Shown: piece by piece, positions 1-8,774 of the stretch
Position numbering within the stretch: position 1 is the first letter of the stretch
How the letters are laid out: each line of letters starts with the position of its first letter
Source: JAHEDH01 sp963753285
GTDB lineage: Bacteria > Actinomycetota > Acidimicrobiia > Spongiisociales > ZC4RG35
Reading direction: 5' to 3'
Length of the DNA: 64,000 bases
NCBI GenBank assembly: GCA_963753285.1
Contig: CAVWBT010000001.1
Location: forward strand, 186,001-250,000
Made by a program: the position numbers and the translations under genes
The notes under the pieces: model-generated
Databases searched by the model: none
The model's input: only the letters and a program-made list of their open reading frames with translations
Told to the model about the DNA's origin: nothing

Positions 1-991
1 ATTCGACGCGCTCGAGCAATCCCGAGATCCGCCGCAACGCCGTGCGTGCCTCGTCGATCAGCGCTTCGGAGAACTCCAGCGGCGACCGGTAGTGGGCCCG
101 CAGGTAGAAGAGCCGTACTGCGGCGCCGCCATATCGATCGATGGCCTCGAGCAGGTCGATGAGATGACCCGTCGACTTCGACATCTTCTCGCCGCCGAGA
201 TTGACCATGCCGTTGTGGAGCCAATACTTGGCGAAGGTCACGCCGTTGGCCCCTTCCGATTGGGCGATCTCGTTCTCGTGATGAGGAAAGATCAGATCGG
301 TGCCGCCACCGTGGATGTCGAACGTCTCACCCAGGTAACGCTGCGCCATCGCAGAGCACTCGATGTGCCATCCGGGCCGACCCGGGCCCCAAGGTGAATC
401 CCACGACGGCTCGCCCGGCTTGGCCGCCTTCCACAGTGCGAAGTCGACGGGGTCGTGTTTGAGATCGCCGACGATCTCGCGGGTGCCGGCCCGCATCTCA
501 TCGACGTCCTGGCCCGACAGTCGACCGTACGACTCGAGCGTACGAACCGAGTAGTAGACGTCGCCGTTCTCGGTCGGATACGCCAGCCCACGATCGATCA
601 GGCGCCCGATCATCTCGAGCATCTCGGAGATGTGCTCGGTGGCCTTGGGCTCGACATCCGGCTCGAGGACGGCCAGGCCGTCGTAGGCCTCTTCGAACAT
701 CTTGGCGACCCGGATGCTCAGCTCCTCGGTGGTCTCGCCCGTCTCCGCCGCAGCAGCGATGATCTTGTCCTCGACATCGGTGATGTTTCGAACGAACGTG
801 ACGTCGTAGCCGCGGTACGCCAGATACCGGCGGATCATGTCGAACGCAACCCCGGCCCGCCCGTGACCGAGATGCGGTGGGGACTGCACCGTCGGACCGC
901 AGACATACATCTTCACCTCGTTGCCCGAAACGGGGACGAAGTCCTCGGTCTGACGCGACAGCGTGTTGGTGACTCTGATCTCCGACGTCAT
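1..991 (-). CDS. cysS: Cysteinyl-tRNA synthetase, 5' part (gene runs off the window start)
   Basis: Class I aminoacyl-tRNA synthetase that charges tRNA-Cys in the cytoplasm. About 330 residues are visible from an ATG at 991; the C-terminal part is outside the window. The HIGH-type signature is HLGH (residues 40-43), preceded by a CGPTV segment whose Cys31 is a zinc ligand in this family. The KMSKS loop is present as KMSKS followed by T. It lies 45 bases downstream of ispF on the same strand, matching the ispF-cysS adjacency common in actinobacteria. The paralogue MshC (mycothiol ligase) is the main alternative; the neighbourhood favours CysS. Confidence 0.93.
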   Translation of the reverse strand, partial: MTSEIRVTNTLSRQTEDFVPVSGNEVKMYVCGPTVQSPPHLGHGRAGVAFDMIRRYLAYRGYDVTFVRNITDVEDKIIAAAAETGETTEELSIRVAKMFEEAYDGLAVLEPDVEPKATEHISEMLEMIGRLIDRGLAYPTENGDVYYSVRTLESYGRLSGQDVDEMRAGTREIVGDLKHDPVDFALWKAAKPGEPSWDSPWGPGRPGWHIECSAMAQRYLGETFDIHGGGTDLIFPHHENEIAQSEGANGVTFAKYWLHNGMVNLGGEKMSKSTGHLIDLLEAIDRYGGAAVRLFYLRAHYRSPLEFSEALIDEARTALRRISGLLERVE

Positions 992-1036
992 GATCCGATG
1001 ACTCTAGGTCGACCCCGACACAGTCCTGAAAGCGGC

Positions 1037-1843
1037 TCAGGCGAGCGGGGGCTCCGACTGCGACAGCGCCCGTTCGATCGCCGCAGCGGCCGTCTCGGTG
1101 TCGATTGCGAGCTGGCGAGCGACCAGAGGAACCAGTCGACTTCGCAGTGACCGCATCATCGCCGTCAGCGCCGGGGAGATGCCGTCGACGTGCTGGACGT
1201 GATGGATGTCTCTGAGCGCCGCCGCCCAACGCACCGGGTCCCGCGACGACGAGTCGGCGTTGAGTGACTCGTACCAGGCCTGCCAGTCGGGGTCCCGGGG
1301 TCGGCGCGGAGCTTCGAGCACGCCGAGCAGACCGGTGTCCTCAGCGGTCAGCATCTCTGTCTCGACGACCGACACCGTCGCCGTTGCCGCGGCGGCGATG
1401 CCTTCGTCGGCACCGATCGATCCCATCCGATCGGTGGTCGTCGCCTTGACGCTGATGGCACCGGCATCGAGCCCGAGCGCAGCCGCGAGATTGACCCGGA
1501 TCTCCTCTCGGATCGGCCCGACCCGGACCGATTGAGCGATCACGGTGACATCGACGAACGTGGGACGCCAGCCATGAGCGTTCAGCTCGGACAGCGTCAA
1601 CTCGAGCATGTGGAAGCTGTCGGCGCCATGCCAGATGGGGTCGTCGGACGGGAAGAACGTGCCCAGGTCACCCAGTGCTGACGCCCCGAGGAGCGCATCG
1701 ATCACCGCATGGACCACGATGTCGCCATCGGACGTCGCCTCGACTCCTCGATCCGCCGATGCCTGCACTCCGCCGAGGATGAGCGGCGGCTCGCCGCCGA
1801 ATCGGTGGGCGTCGAAGCCCCAACCGACCCGCAGGTCGCTCAT
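1037..1843 (-). CDS. ispF: 2-C-methyl-D-erythritol 2,4-cyclodiphosphate synthase fused to a CarD-like C-terminal domain
   Basis: Residues 1-160 are a complete IspF, the MEP-pathway enzyme that makes the cyclodiphosphate precursor of isoprenoids. Metal ligands Asp11, His13 (DAH motif) and His45 are present, as is the family's TTTDRMG/GADEGIAA region. IspF is normally about 160 residues; this protein has 268. Residues 186-260 align without gaps to residues 88-162 of the neighbouring CarD: about 26 of 75 positions are identical by eye, including the W..WY, LN, RD and GISPAL motifs. The start codon overlaps the carD stop (ATGA), so the two are translationally coupled. The ispD gene usually found between carD and ispF is absent here. 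The role of the extra domain is unknown. Confidence 0.93.
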   Translation of the reverse strand: MSDLRVGWGFDAHRFGGEPPLILGGVQASADRGVEATSDGDIVVHAVIDALLGASALGDLGTFFPSDDPIWHGADSFHMLELTLSELNAHGWRPTFVDVTVIAQSVRVGPIREEIRVNLAAALGLDAGAISVKATTTDRMGSIGADEGIAAAATATVSVVETEMLTAEDTGLLGVLEAPRRPRDPDWQAWYESLNADSSSRDPVRWAAALRDIHHVQHVDGISPALTAMMRSLRSRLVPLVARQLAIDTETAAAAIERALSQSEPPLA

Positions 1844-2352
1844 TCGTCGGCTGAATCGAACCTGGGCAGAGCCCGGTCGAGTTTCTTGATGGCGGCGTCT
1901 TCGTCGACGTCGAGGGCGAACTGCATCTCAGAGATCAACGTGGTCCGTGCCTTGGAGAGCATTCGCTTGAGCGCCGGGGAGATTCCCTTGGTCTGCTGGG
2001 CGAAGTTCAGGTCACGGACGACCTCTGCCACCTGGAAGATGTCACCAGAGGTCATCTTCTCGTTGAGGACCTTGTACCAGCGGGACCAGTTCGAACCGGC
2101 CTCCTGGGGCTCCTCTTTGAGCACGGCGAGCACTTCGCGCGCCTTGTTCTTGGAGATGACGGGGCGGATCACTTCTTCGATGTTGTCGACCGGAACCATC
2201 ACCGTCAGTTGCTCGGTTGCGATGTCGAGCACGAAGTAGTCGCGCTTCTCACCACCGAACTCCTGCTTGACCTTCCTGGCGATGGTCGCCGCCCCGTGCT
2301 GGGGGTGAACCACCTTGTCTCCGACGCCGTACTTGCTCTTTGTCTTAGCCAT
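1840..2352 (-). CDS. carD: CarD/CdnL-family RNA polymerase-binding transcription regulator
   Basis: CarD binds the RNA polymerase beta subunit through its N-terminal Tudor-like domain (here residues 5-65, with GDKVVHPQHG) and stabilises open complexes at housekeeping promoters through a helical C-terminal DNA-binding domain (residues about 88-162). Length 170 is normal. It overlaps ispF by four bases. The ATG at 2352 sits 8 bases downstream of a TACAAT -10-like box, so the message may be leaderless. Its C-terminal domain is the apparent relative of the extension on IspF. Confidence 0.95.
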   Translation of the reverse strand: MAKTKSKYGVGDKVVHPQHGAATIARKVKQEFGGEKRDYFVLDIATEQLTVMVPVDNIEEVIRPVISKNKAREVLAVLKEEPQEAGSNWSRWYKVLNEKMTSGDIFQVAEVVRDLNFAQQTKGISPALKRMLSKARTTLISEMQFALDVDEDAAIKKLDRALPRFDSADE

Positions 2353-2360
2353 CCGGGCGC

Positions 2361-2369
2361 ATTGTACAA
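2361..2369 (-). promoter_or_regulatory. Candidate housekeeping promoter (-10) of carD
   Basis: On the minus strand the sequence TTGTACAAT contains a good -10 hexamer (TACAAT) ending 8 bases before the carD ATG, the spacing expected for a leaderless actinobacterial message. No clear -35 was seen. Confidence 0.45.
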
Positions 2370-2410
2370 GAGGCCACGTCTTGACCCGCCGCCGAGGCCC
2401 GCTCGGGGCA

Positions 2411-3508
2411 TCAGAGCACTTGAGGCGCCCAGCTCTCGGCGGCGGTGTGGAGCCGATCGAAGTAATGGATCAGATAGTCGGCACGGGTCGCACCGATGCC
2501 CTCGACGGATTCGAGTTGCTCGATCGAGGCGTTCATCATCTTGGGGAGTGTCTTGAAATGCCGCACCAGCTCTTCCCTGACCGGCTCCGGGAGCCGCCCG
2601 ACCTTCGACAGCAGCCGATACCCGCGCGGAACGACCGGCTCGTCCAACTCGTCGAAGCTCAGCGCACGTCCGATCTCTCCGGGGTCGTGGACTTTCGACT
2701 CGTCGAGGGCGTCCAGCCGCTCGAGTGCAGCATTCGCCTGGGAGATGCGACGAGTCGACGTGTAGTCACGCATCGTGATGAAGCGCAGGTGGCCGACTCC
2801 ACGGACCATGTCGTCGAGCTGGATGTAGGCGAGCCGGCCTTCGTCACCCAATTGGACGACCTGGTCTTCGATCGACGACCCGACCCTCCGGACGAGCTCG
2901 GCACGTTGCACGAGCGTCACGACCGCCCGGTAGGTCGCCAATCCGGTCATCTCGAGCTGTGTGAGGCTGACTTCGGCCTCATCGAGGCGCCGGCGCAGAC
3001 GATCGAGCGTCTGGAGTTCCTGGTTCACGCGCCCGGCGATCTCGGTGGGGTTGCGAAGCTCGACCTTCTGGTCCTCGAAGTACACCGTGACGATCTTCCG
3101 GCCTTCGCTGACCGCGATGACGGGGTAGCCGGTCTGGATGGCGATTCGCTGCGCCGTGCGATGCCTGGAGCCGGTCTCGTCCGTCCGGATCTCGTTCGAC
3201 GGTACGAAGTGGACGTTGCTGCGGATCATGTGATCGCCGGACTCATCGAGGACGATCCCGCCATCCATCTTTGCGAGTTCCGACAGCTTCGCAGGCGTGT
3301 ACGGGACCGGGCGATCGAAGATGAAGCCTCCACTGGAGATGGATTCCATGCCCGGACCGTCGCCGAGAACGATGATCGCTCCCTTGCCCATCTGGATGAT
3401 GCGCTCGAGGCCGGCCCGAAGTGCCGATCCGGGAGCGAGACGCTCCAGCGTCACTTGATGGTTCGATTGAGCGTCAGGCACGGGTGGCAAGAATATCAGG
3501 TCACCCAC
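2411..3508 (-). CDS. disA: DNA integrity scanning diadenylate cyclase
   Basis: Makes c-di-AMP from two ATP and scans DNA for branched structures. The DAC domain (residues about 20-150) has the RHR motif (115-117) in GSRHRT. The canonical DGA motif is DGG here (82-84). The linker is helical, and the C-terminal helix-hairpin-helix DNA-binding region reads SVEGIGATRADYL. I chose GTG at 3508 because an AAGAGG stretch lies upstream and the resulting 365 residues match the family (about 360); GTG at 3481 or TTG at 3553 are alternatives in frame. It lies between radA and carD, a conserved actinobacterial order. Confidence 0.93.
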   Translation of the reverse strand: MGDLIFLPPVPDAQSNHQVTLERLAPGSALRAGLERIIQMGKGAIIVLGDGPGMESISSGGFIFDRPVPYTPAKLSELAKMDGGIVLDESGDHMIRSNVHFVPSNEIRTDETGSRHRTAQRIAIQTGYPVIAVSEGRKIVTVYFEDQKVELRNPTEIAGRVNQELQTLDRLRRRLDEAEVSLTQLEMTGLATYRAVVTLVQRAELVRRVGSSIEDQVVQLGDEGRLAYIQLDDMVRGVGHLRFITMRDYTSTRRISQANAALERLDALDESKVHDPGEIGRALSFDELDEPVVPRGYRLLSKVGRLPEPVREELVRHFKTLPKMMNASIEQLESVEGIGATRADYLIHYFDRLHTAAESWAPQVL

Positions 3509-3563
3509 GTGCGGGCAGCACCTCTTGATCGGCCGGCATCGATCAGACTGCAAAGTGTCGCGT

Positions 3564-4865
3564 TCAGGTCACGACACCGAGGCCGGCGAGGATGAGCGCA
3601 CTGCTGACCCGCAGGCCACTCTCAGAGGCGATGAGTGTCTGCACGCCGAGCCGCCCAGCCTCTTCACGGCGGCGCGTGTCGAATGGAACCGGCCGGACCT
3701 CCCCTGCGAGACCCACCTCGCCCCACGCGGCCGTCGACCCCAACGGAACGTCGACGGCAGACGACGCGATGGCGAGGGCGATCGCCAGATCTGCGCCCGG
3801 CTCGGTCACCTTCCAACCGCCGACCACGTTGACGTAGACCTCGTGGTCACCGAGGTAGAGCCCGGCGTGACGGTCGAGGACCGCCAGCAACTGATGGACT
3901 CTCGGGCTGTCGACCCCTCGTACCGACCGGCGAGGCTGTGGCGTCGTCGTCTTCGTCACCAGCGCCTGGATTTCGACCATGACCGAACGCCGGCCTTCGA
4001 CGGCGGGGAACACGACGGTTCCGGGCACATCCGATTGCCACTCGGCCAGGAACGCCTCCGACGGATCGGCGACTTCGATCATGCCCTCGGAGAGCATCTC
4101 GAACAGCGCCACGACGTGCGTGGCACCGAACCGGTTCTTGAAGCTGCGAAGCGCTCGGAACCCACGGTCGGGATCACCCTCCAGGGACAACACGACGTCG
4201 ACCATGTGCTCCAGCGTCTTGGGACCGGCGAGGCCACCGTCCTTCGTGACGTGCCCCACGAGGATCACAGACGTGCCGGACGTCTTGGCGAAGCGGATCA
4301 GCCGAGCGGACGCCTCTCGAACCTGTGTGATCGACCCGGGCGCGGATGCGATCTCGGGCGCGCCCACGGTCTGGACGGAATCCATCACCAGGACCTTCGG
4401 AACGGTCTCCCTGGCGGCTGCGATCACCGAATCCACGTCGTCCTCGGCGAGCAGGAGCACCTCGGAGTCGACGCCCAACCTCTGGGCACGCAGACCGACC
4501 TGCTGGGCCGACTCCTCGGCGGATGCGACGAGGACTCGATGGCCGCCTCCGGCGAGACTTCCCGCCATCTGCAGGAGCAACGTGGACTTTCCGACCCCGG
4601 GCTCTCCACCGAGCAACACGACGGATCCGTCGACCAAGCCTCCACCGAGGATGCGATCGAGCTCACCGAGCCCCGTCAGGGTTCGGACGACATCCGAGCC
4701 AGGCTGTTCGCCGATGGCGATCGGAACCGGCGCAGGTCCTCGCCGATTCGACCGCTTCCTGGTGGTCTCGGCCACCTCTGTGAGGGGTCCACCATCACCG
4801 CATTGCGGGCAGAATCCCATCCACTTCGCACTCTGGTAGCCACAGTTGTCACATCGGAACGTCAC
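3564..4865 (-). CDS. radA: DNA repair protein RadA (Sms)
   Basis: RecA-like ATPase that helps process recombination intermediates. The N-terminal zinc finger uses Cys5, Cys8, Cys19 and Cys22. The Walker A motif GGEPGVGKST is at 86-95, the RadA-specific KNRFG motif at 243-247, and the C-terminal Lon-protease-like domain follows. At 433 residues it is slightly shorter than the usual 450-460. It is followed by disA on the same strand. Confidence 0.96.
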   Translation of the reverse strand: MTFRCDNCGYQSAKWMGFCPQCGDGGPLTEVAETTRKRSNRRGPAPVPIAIGEQPGSDVVRTLTGLGELDRILGGGLVDGSVVLLGGEPGVGKSTLLLQMAGSLAGGGHRVLVASAEESAQQVGLRAQRLGVDSEVLLLAEDDVDSVIAAARETVPKVLVMDSVQTVGAPEIASAPGSITQVREASARLIRFAKTSGTSVILVGHVTKDGGLAGPKTLEHMVDVVLSLEGDPDRGFRALRSFKNRFGATHVVALFEMLSEGMIEVADPSEAFLAEWQSDVPGTVVFPAVEGRRSVMVEIQALVTKTTTPQPRRSVRGVDSPRVHQLLAVLDRHAGLYLGDHEVYVNVVGGWKVTEPGADLAIALAIASSAVDVPLGSTAAWGEVGLAGEVRPVPFDTRRREEAGRLGVQTLIASESGLRVSSALILAGLGVVT

Positions 4866-4910
4866 GACGGCGAGCCTATCGCTGCGGTGTGACGAATTCG
4901 CACGGCGGGC

Positions 4911-5033
4911 TCACCGCCGCCGATACAGGAGGTAGTAGCCGGCCAGAACCAGCATGGAAAGAAGCACCGTGGCGCCCAACAGTGTGGAGGGACCCCACGT
5001 CTCGGTCTCTCTGATCAGGAACAAGGCGAGCAC
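4911..5033 (-). CDS. Possible small single-pass membrane protein
   Basis: A 40-codon frame starting at GTG 5033. It ends in a hydrophobic segment of about 20 residues followed by three arginines, as in small inner-membrane proteins. It fills the gap between radA and the divergent zinc-ribbon gene. No ribosome-binding site is evident and there is no recognisable family, so it may be chance. Confidence 0.3.
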   Translation of the reverse strand: MLALFLIRETETWGPSTLLGATVLLSMLVLAGYYLLYRRR

Positions 5034-5066
5034 CGTGGCAGAATACCGACCACGCGAGGAGGCGAT

Positions 5067-6038
5067 TTGGCACGACACGTGTGTGACAACTGCGGGTCCG
5101 TGGTGGGAGAGGACCAACAATTCTGTCCCGAGTGCGGAGCATGGATCGATCCCACGGAACCCGGGATCGATGAAGGGAACGGTGATTTCGAGGAGTTCTC
5201 GCTCTCCGGCGAGCCTCCGATCGATGTCCCCCAGGCCCCGGCGCGCTTTCCTCGCAGCGAAGTCCAGTGCCCGTCGTGCGGCTCACCGAACCCGACCACG
5301 AACCGCCACTGCGAAGAGTGTGGCGCCCGTCTCTCCCAGGGTCCGCTCCCCGTTGCCCCACGACCTTCCGTGCAAGCCACCGCAGGCGTCCGCGCCGTGC
5401 TGGCCATCGCCGGCCTGCTCACGGTGGTCGTGGTAATCGCATTGATCTTCAACATCTTCGGTGACGACGAAACCGATCCGGACGTGGTGGCCGACGGCTC
5501 GACCACCACCACGACGACTGCACCTGCACCCGAGACCCGCGAACTCGACGTGCTGCGTGCGGATTGCTCCGTCTCCGGGCTGGCGAGTCTCGGGTGCGAG
5601 AACCTCATCGACGACGGCGGAGGCGAGTACCAGATCAACTGGGACGCGCTCGAGGAAGGCACCGACGTGACGATCCGGCTGATCCTCGCCGAACGCAGCG
5701 TCATCACAGGCGTCGTCTGGTCGAACCTCGCTGCGGACGACCCTGGCCTACGACAGAACTATCGCGCCAAGGACATCACCATCGACGGCGGCGCCGCGCC
5801 GGTGCTCTTCGAGCTCCAGGACGAAGGGGGCGCCCAGTCGCTGCAGTTCTCGGCGGTGAACACCTTCGAGATCGAGATCACGATCAGCGACGCCTACCTG
5901 CCCTCCCCGACCGAGGACCGCGTGTTCAGCGAATTGGCCATCCAGCAGATCGAGGTCTTCGGGTACCCCTCCGCCGAGGTGTCGACCCCTCAGACCTCCC
6001 TGGTCATCCCCGACGAGACGACAACGACGGCCCCGTAA
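5067..6038 (+). CDS. Double zinc-ribbon membrane protein with a discoidin-like (NADase-type glycan-binding-like) C-terminal domain
   Basis: TTG start with GAGGAGG immediately upstream. Two four-cysteine zinc ribbons lie at residues 6-23 (Cys6, 9, 20, 23) and 68-85 (Cys68, 71, 82, 85). A transmembrane helix at about 108-130 is followed by a Thr-rich stretch and a beta-rich domain (about 155-300). The order of motifs in that domain (ENLIDDG, then W, then YRAKDITI, then FSELAIQQIEVFG) resembles the discoidin-like domain seen in bacterial zinc-ribbon proteins. The likely topology is ribbons in the cytoplasm and the discoidin-like domain outside. The function is not known; the domain call rests on pattern only. 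Confidence 0.7.
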   Translation: MARHVCDNCGSVVGEDQQFCPECGAWIDPTEPGIDEGNGDFEEFSLSGEPPIDVPQAPARFPRSEVQCPSCGSPNPTTNRHCEECGARLSQGPLPVAPRPSVQATAGVRAVLAIAGLLTVVVVIALIFNIFGDDETDPDVVADGSTTTTTTAPAPETRELDVLRADCSVSGLASLGCENLIDDGGGEYQINWDALEEGTDVTIRLILAERSVITGVVWSNLAADDPGLRQNYRAKDITIDGGAAPVLFELQDEGGAQSLQFSAVNTFEIEITISDAYLPSPTEDRVFSELAIQQIEVFGYPSAEVSTPQTSLVIPDETTTTAP

Positions 6039-6303
6039 GGGGCTCGGGCTGGCGCCCTCGCCGAGCGTGTCTCGCTCGCAGAGCTCGCAGCGTGTCTTGC
6101 TCGCCAGGGGCTCGCAGCGTGTCTCGCCTCCGGCGGCGTGTCCGCACCGTATCGATACACAGTCCCCGGGGGCGGTAGAGCCTGAAGGGCGATGAGTGCG
6201 CTCGCCCCCATTCGCTGGCCACGAGTTCACGCTGCGTACACGCTCACGAAGTGATGACACGCTCCGGCCGCCAGGCCGGAAGACACGCCGGCGACGGAGT
6301 CGC
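6039..6303. repeat. Intergenic spacer with iterated short words
   Basis: Spacer between two converging genes. The word GCGTGTCT(C/T)GC recurs three to four times within 6065-6130, and complementary forms appear near 6240-6290 (CACGCTCC, ACACGCCGGCG). This gives an imperfect inverted-repeat layout. No coding sequence is supported. Confidence 0.5.
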
Positions 6304-7563
6304 CTACTCCTTCACGTACGCCGTGTAGTCCGACGGTGGGCGGCTGCGGCCGACCAGGCCGGCGACGACCACGATGGTCACCAGATACGGCGCCATCGCC
6401 AGGAACTCGGAGGGGATCGGTGTGTCGAGGATGCCGAGCTTGACCTGGAGCGAGTCGGCGAGACCGAACACCAATGCCGCCGAGATCGCGCCAACCGGGT
6501 GCCAGCGGCCGAAGATCATCGCCGCCAGGCCGATGAACCCTCGACCAGCCGTCATGTTCTCGTCGAACCGGCCAACCGAACCGATCGTGAAGTAGGCGCC
6601 ACCGAAACCGGCCACGAGACCACCGATGATCACATTGAGGTACTTCATGCGGAACACGTTGATGCCCACCGTGTCCGCCGCCCGGGGCTTCTCCCCGACC
6701 GCCCGTGTCCTGAGACCCCACTTGGTTCGGAACAAGGCGAAGCTGGTGATCGCCACCAGTACGTACATGGCGTAGACGAAGAAGTTCTGATCGAAGAGGA
6801 CCGGCCCGACGAGGGGGATGTCCGACAGCAGTGGGATGCCGAACGCCCGCATGATCGGAGCGTTGTTGAGCGCAGGATTCTCGACGAGGAACTGGGACGT
6901 GTAGAACGACGTCAGCCCCAGCACGAAGATGTTGATCACGACGCCGGCGATGATCTGATCGACCCGGTACTTGACCGTCAGAACGGCGAGCAGCAACGCA
7001 AGCAGGCCGCCGACGATCGCAGCTCCGGTCATCCCGGCAGCCGCACCGAGCGTCGAACCCATGATCGCACCGGTGAACGCCCCAGCCAACAACATCCCCT
7101 CGATGCCGATGTTGATGATCCCGGTTCGCTCGCACAACAACCCGCTGACGGCTCCGAAGGTGATCGGCACGGCCCGCTTGATCGCTTCTTGAAGCAGCCC
7201 GACGAGGCTGAACGATGCGCCGTCCGCCGCCCACGCGAGGAACGAGAGGCCAACGAGTCCCAGCCCGATGGCGAGCACGAGATTGGTCTTGGACCCGAAA
7301 CCCGTCATCCACTGGCGGGCACCGAAGAAGGCCAGCACGGCCGACACGACGAACGCCAATCCCGACCCGGGGATCGCCAGGTTCCCGACCTGAATCGCGT
7401 CGCCAGGACGACTGAGCACGAACGTGGCAGAGCCCTCGGATCCGAACCCGAAGAACCACAGCACCATGAGCGCCAGAACGAGGTAGACGATCGAGAGGAC
7501 ACGACTCCGGCGAAGCTCCGCAGGAGAGCGACCGCCCTGGGCCTGAGTGAGGGTGGCCGTCAT
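6304..7563 (-). CDS. ABC transporter permease, BMP-type (nucleoside/simple sugar) importer, second permease
   Basis: Multi-helix permease of the branched-chain/BMP-type family (YufQ/NupQ-like). It carries the conserved ...ERTGIINIGIEGMLLAGA region near the middle and GLVGRSRPP near the C-terminus. The ATG at 7563 overlaps the stop of the upstream permease (ATGA), so I prefer it to the GTG three codons earlier; this gives 419 residues. It is the last gene of a four-gene importer unit reading binding protein, ATPase, permease, permease. The substrate cannot be fixed; BMP-type systems commonly import nucleosides. Confidence 0.9.
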   Translation of the reverse strand: MTATLTQAQGGRSPAELRRSRVLSIVYLVLALMVLWFFGFGSEGSATFVLSRPGDAIQVGNLAIPGSGLAFVVSAVLAFFGARQWMTGFGSKTNLVLAIGLGLVGLSFLAWAADGASFSLVGLLQEAIKRAVPITFGAVSGLLCERTGIINIGIEGMLLAGAFTGAIMGSTLGAAAGMTGAAIVGGLLALLLAVLTVKYRVDQIIAGVVINIFVLGLTSFYTSQFLVENPALNNAPIMRAFGIPLLSDIPLVGPVLFDQNFFVYAMYVLVAITSFALFRTKWGLRTRAVGEKPRAADTVGINVFRMKYLNVIIGGLVAGFGGAYFTIGSVGRFDENMTAGRGFIGLAAMIFGRWHPVGAISAALVFGLADSLQVKLGILDTPIPSEFLAMAPYLVTIVVVAGLVGRSRPPSDYTAYVKE

Positions 7564-8774
7564 GTCGCCCACCCCTGCGAGACCTGCGCTGACTCTGCTT
7601 CCGCCTTCACCCGGTAGATCGCCTTGATCAATGCCGGTGCGGCGATGAAGACGATGATGAGCGCCTGGATCACCTGGACGATGTCGATCCCGACGTCGGT
7701 GGTCGCCTGCATGGCCTGACCGCCGGCCGAGAGGCCGCCGAACAAGAGCCCAGCCGCCACGACTCCATAGGGGTGGGATCTGCCGAGAAGCGCCAAGGCG
7801 ATGGCGTCGAACCCGATGACACCGACGAAGCCCGGAGTGGCCCGACCGAGGGTTCCGAGCACCTGGTCACCGCCGGCGAGCCCGGCGAGTCCGCCGGCAA
7901 CGGCCATGACCGCGACGTACAGCAGCACGACGTTCATGCCCGCGTACTTCGCGCCATCCGGGTTGGCACCGACGGCACGGAACTCGAACCCGATCGTCGA
8001 TCGATATAGCAACCACCAGACGCCGACCGCAACCAGCACGGCGATGATGATCCCGATGTGGACCCGGTAGCGAGGGTTCAGGAACGAGATGAGCTCTGGG
8101 TATCGGGAACTCTCGAGAACGCTCTTCGACACCGGGTCGGATCGACCCTCCAGCTGGAAGAAGGGAGTTGTAAGCCAGTAGTCGACGAGCCGCAGCGCAA
8201 CGAAATTCAGCATGATCGTGGTGATGACCTCGTGGGCGCCCGTCTTGGCCCGCAAGTAGCCGGGGATCGCCCCCCACAGGGCGCCGCCGATGAACGCGGC
8301 GATGATCGCGATCGGAAGGTGCAGTATGAGCGGGATGTCGAACGAGAACCCGATGACCAGGGCGAACATGCCGCCGATCAGCATCTGACCGTTGGCACCG
8401 ATGTTGAACAAGCCCGCCTGGAACCCGACGGCCACGGCTAGTCCGGCCAGGATGAGAGGTGCTGCCCTGGTCAGCGTCTCCGAGATGGCGTTGACGCTTC
8501 CGAGTGCCCCGCTGAAGAGGGCCCCGTAGGCGTCGCCCACGGTCTCGATCGTGACGCCGAAGGCTTCACCAGGGTTACTTCGCCACAGTCTCAGCGTGTC
8601 GAGGTCGCCGAGCGCGATGATCAGTGCACCGACGATCAGTGCACTCAGAATCGCCAGCGCCGGGATCAGGAGATTGGAACGCCAGTCGACACGCCCGGCA
8701 CCGGTGAGGTTGCCGAAGAAGGAGCTCTCGGGCGGCTCCGGCTCGACTTCGGATGGGGTCAGCTGGTCGGTCAT
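7560..8774 (-). CDS. ABC transporter permease, BMP-type importer, first permease
   Basis: 404-residue membrane protein of the YufP/NupP-like family, with about ten hydrophobic segments and the family motif GLFNIGANGQMLIGG in the middle. The N-terminal 35 residues are acidic, hydrophilic and cytoplasmic. It overlaps the upstream ATPase gene and the downstream permease gene by four bases each, so all three are coupled. It forms the membrane channel with the second permease. Confidence 0.92.
   Translation of the reverse strand: MTDQLTPSEVEPEPPESSFFGNLTGAGRVDWRSNLLIPALAILSALIVGALIIALGDLDTLRLWRSNPGEAFGVTIETVGDAYGALFSGALGSVNAISETLTRAAPLILAGLAVAVGFQAGLFNIGANGQMLIGGMFALVIGFSFDIPLILHLPIAIIAAFIGGALWGAIPGYLRAKTGAHEVITTIMLNFVALRLVDYWLTTPFFQLEGRSDPVSKSVLESSRYPELISFLNPRYRVHIGIIIAVLVAVGVWWLLYRSTIGFEFRAVGANPDGAKYAGMNVVLLYVAVMAVAGGLAGLAGGDQVLGTLGRATPGFVGVIGFDAIALALLGRSHPYGVVAAGLLFGGLSAGGQAMQATTDVGIDIVQVIQALIIVFIAAPALIKAIYRVKAEAESAQVSQGWAT

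Noticed and set aside
2315..4892. Two plus-strand frames of 426 and 455 codons
   Set aside because: Antisense shadows of disA and radA.
5990..6260. Minus-strand frames of 72-170 codons at the end of the zinc-ribbon gene
   Set aside because: They run through the word-repeat spacer and antisense to the upstream gene, with no ribosome-binding site.
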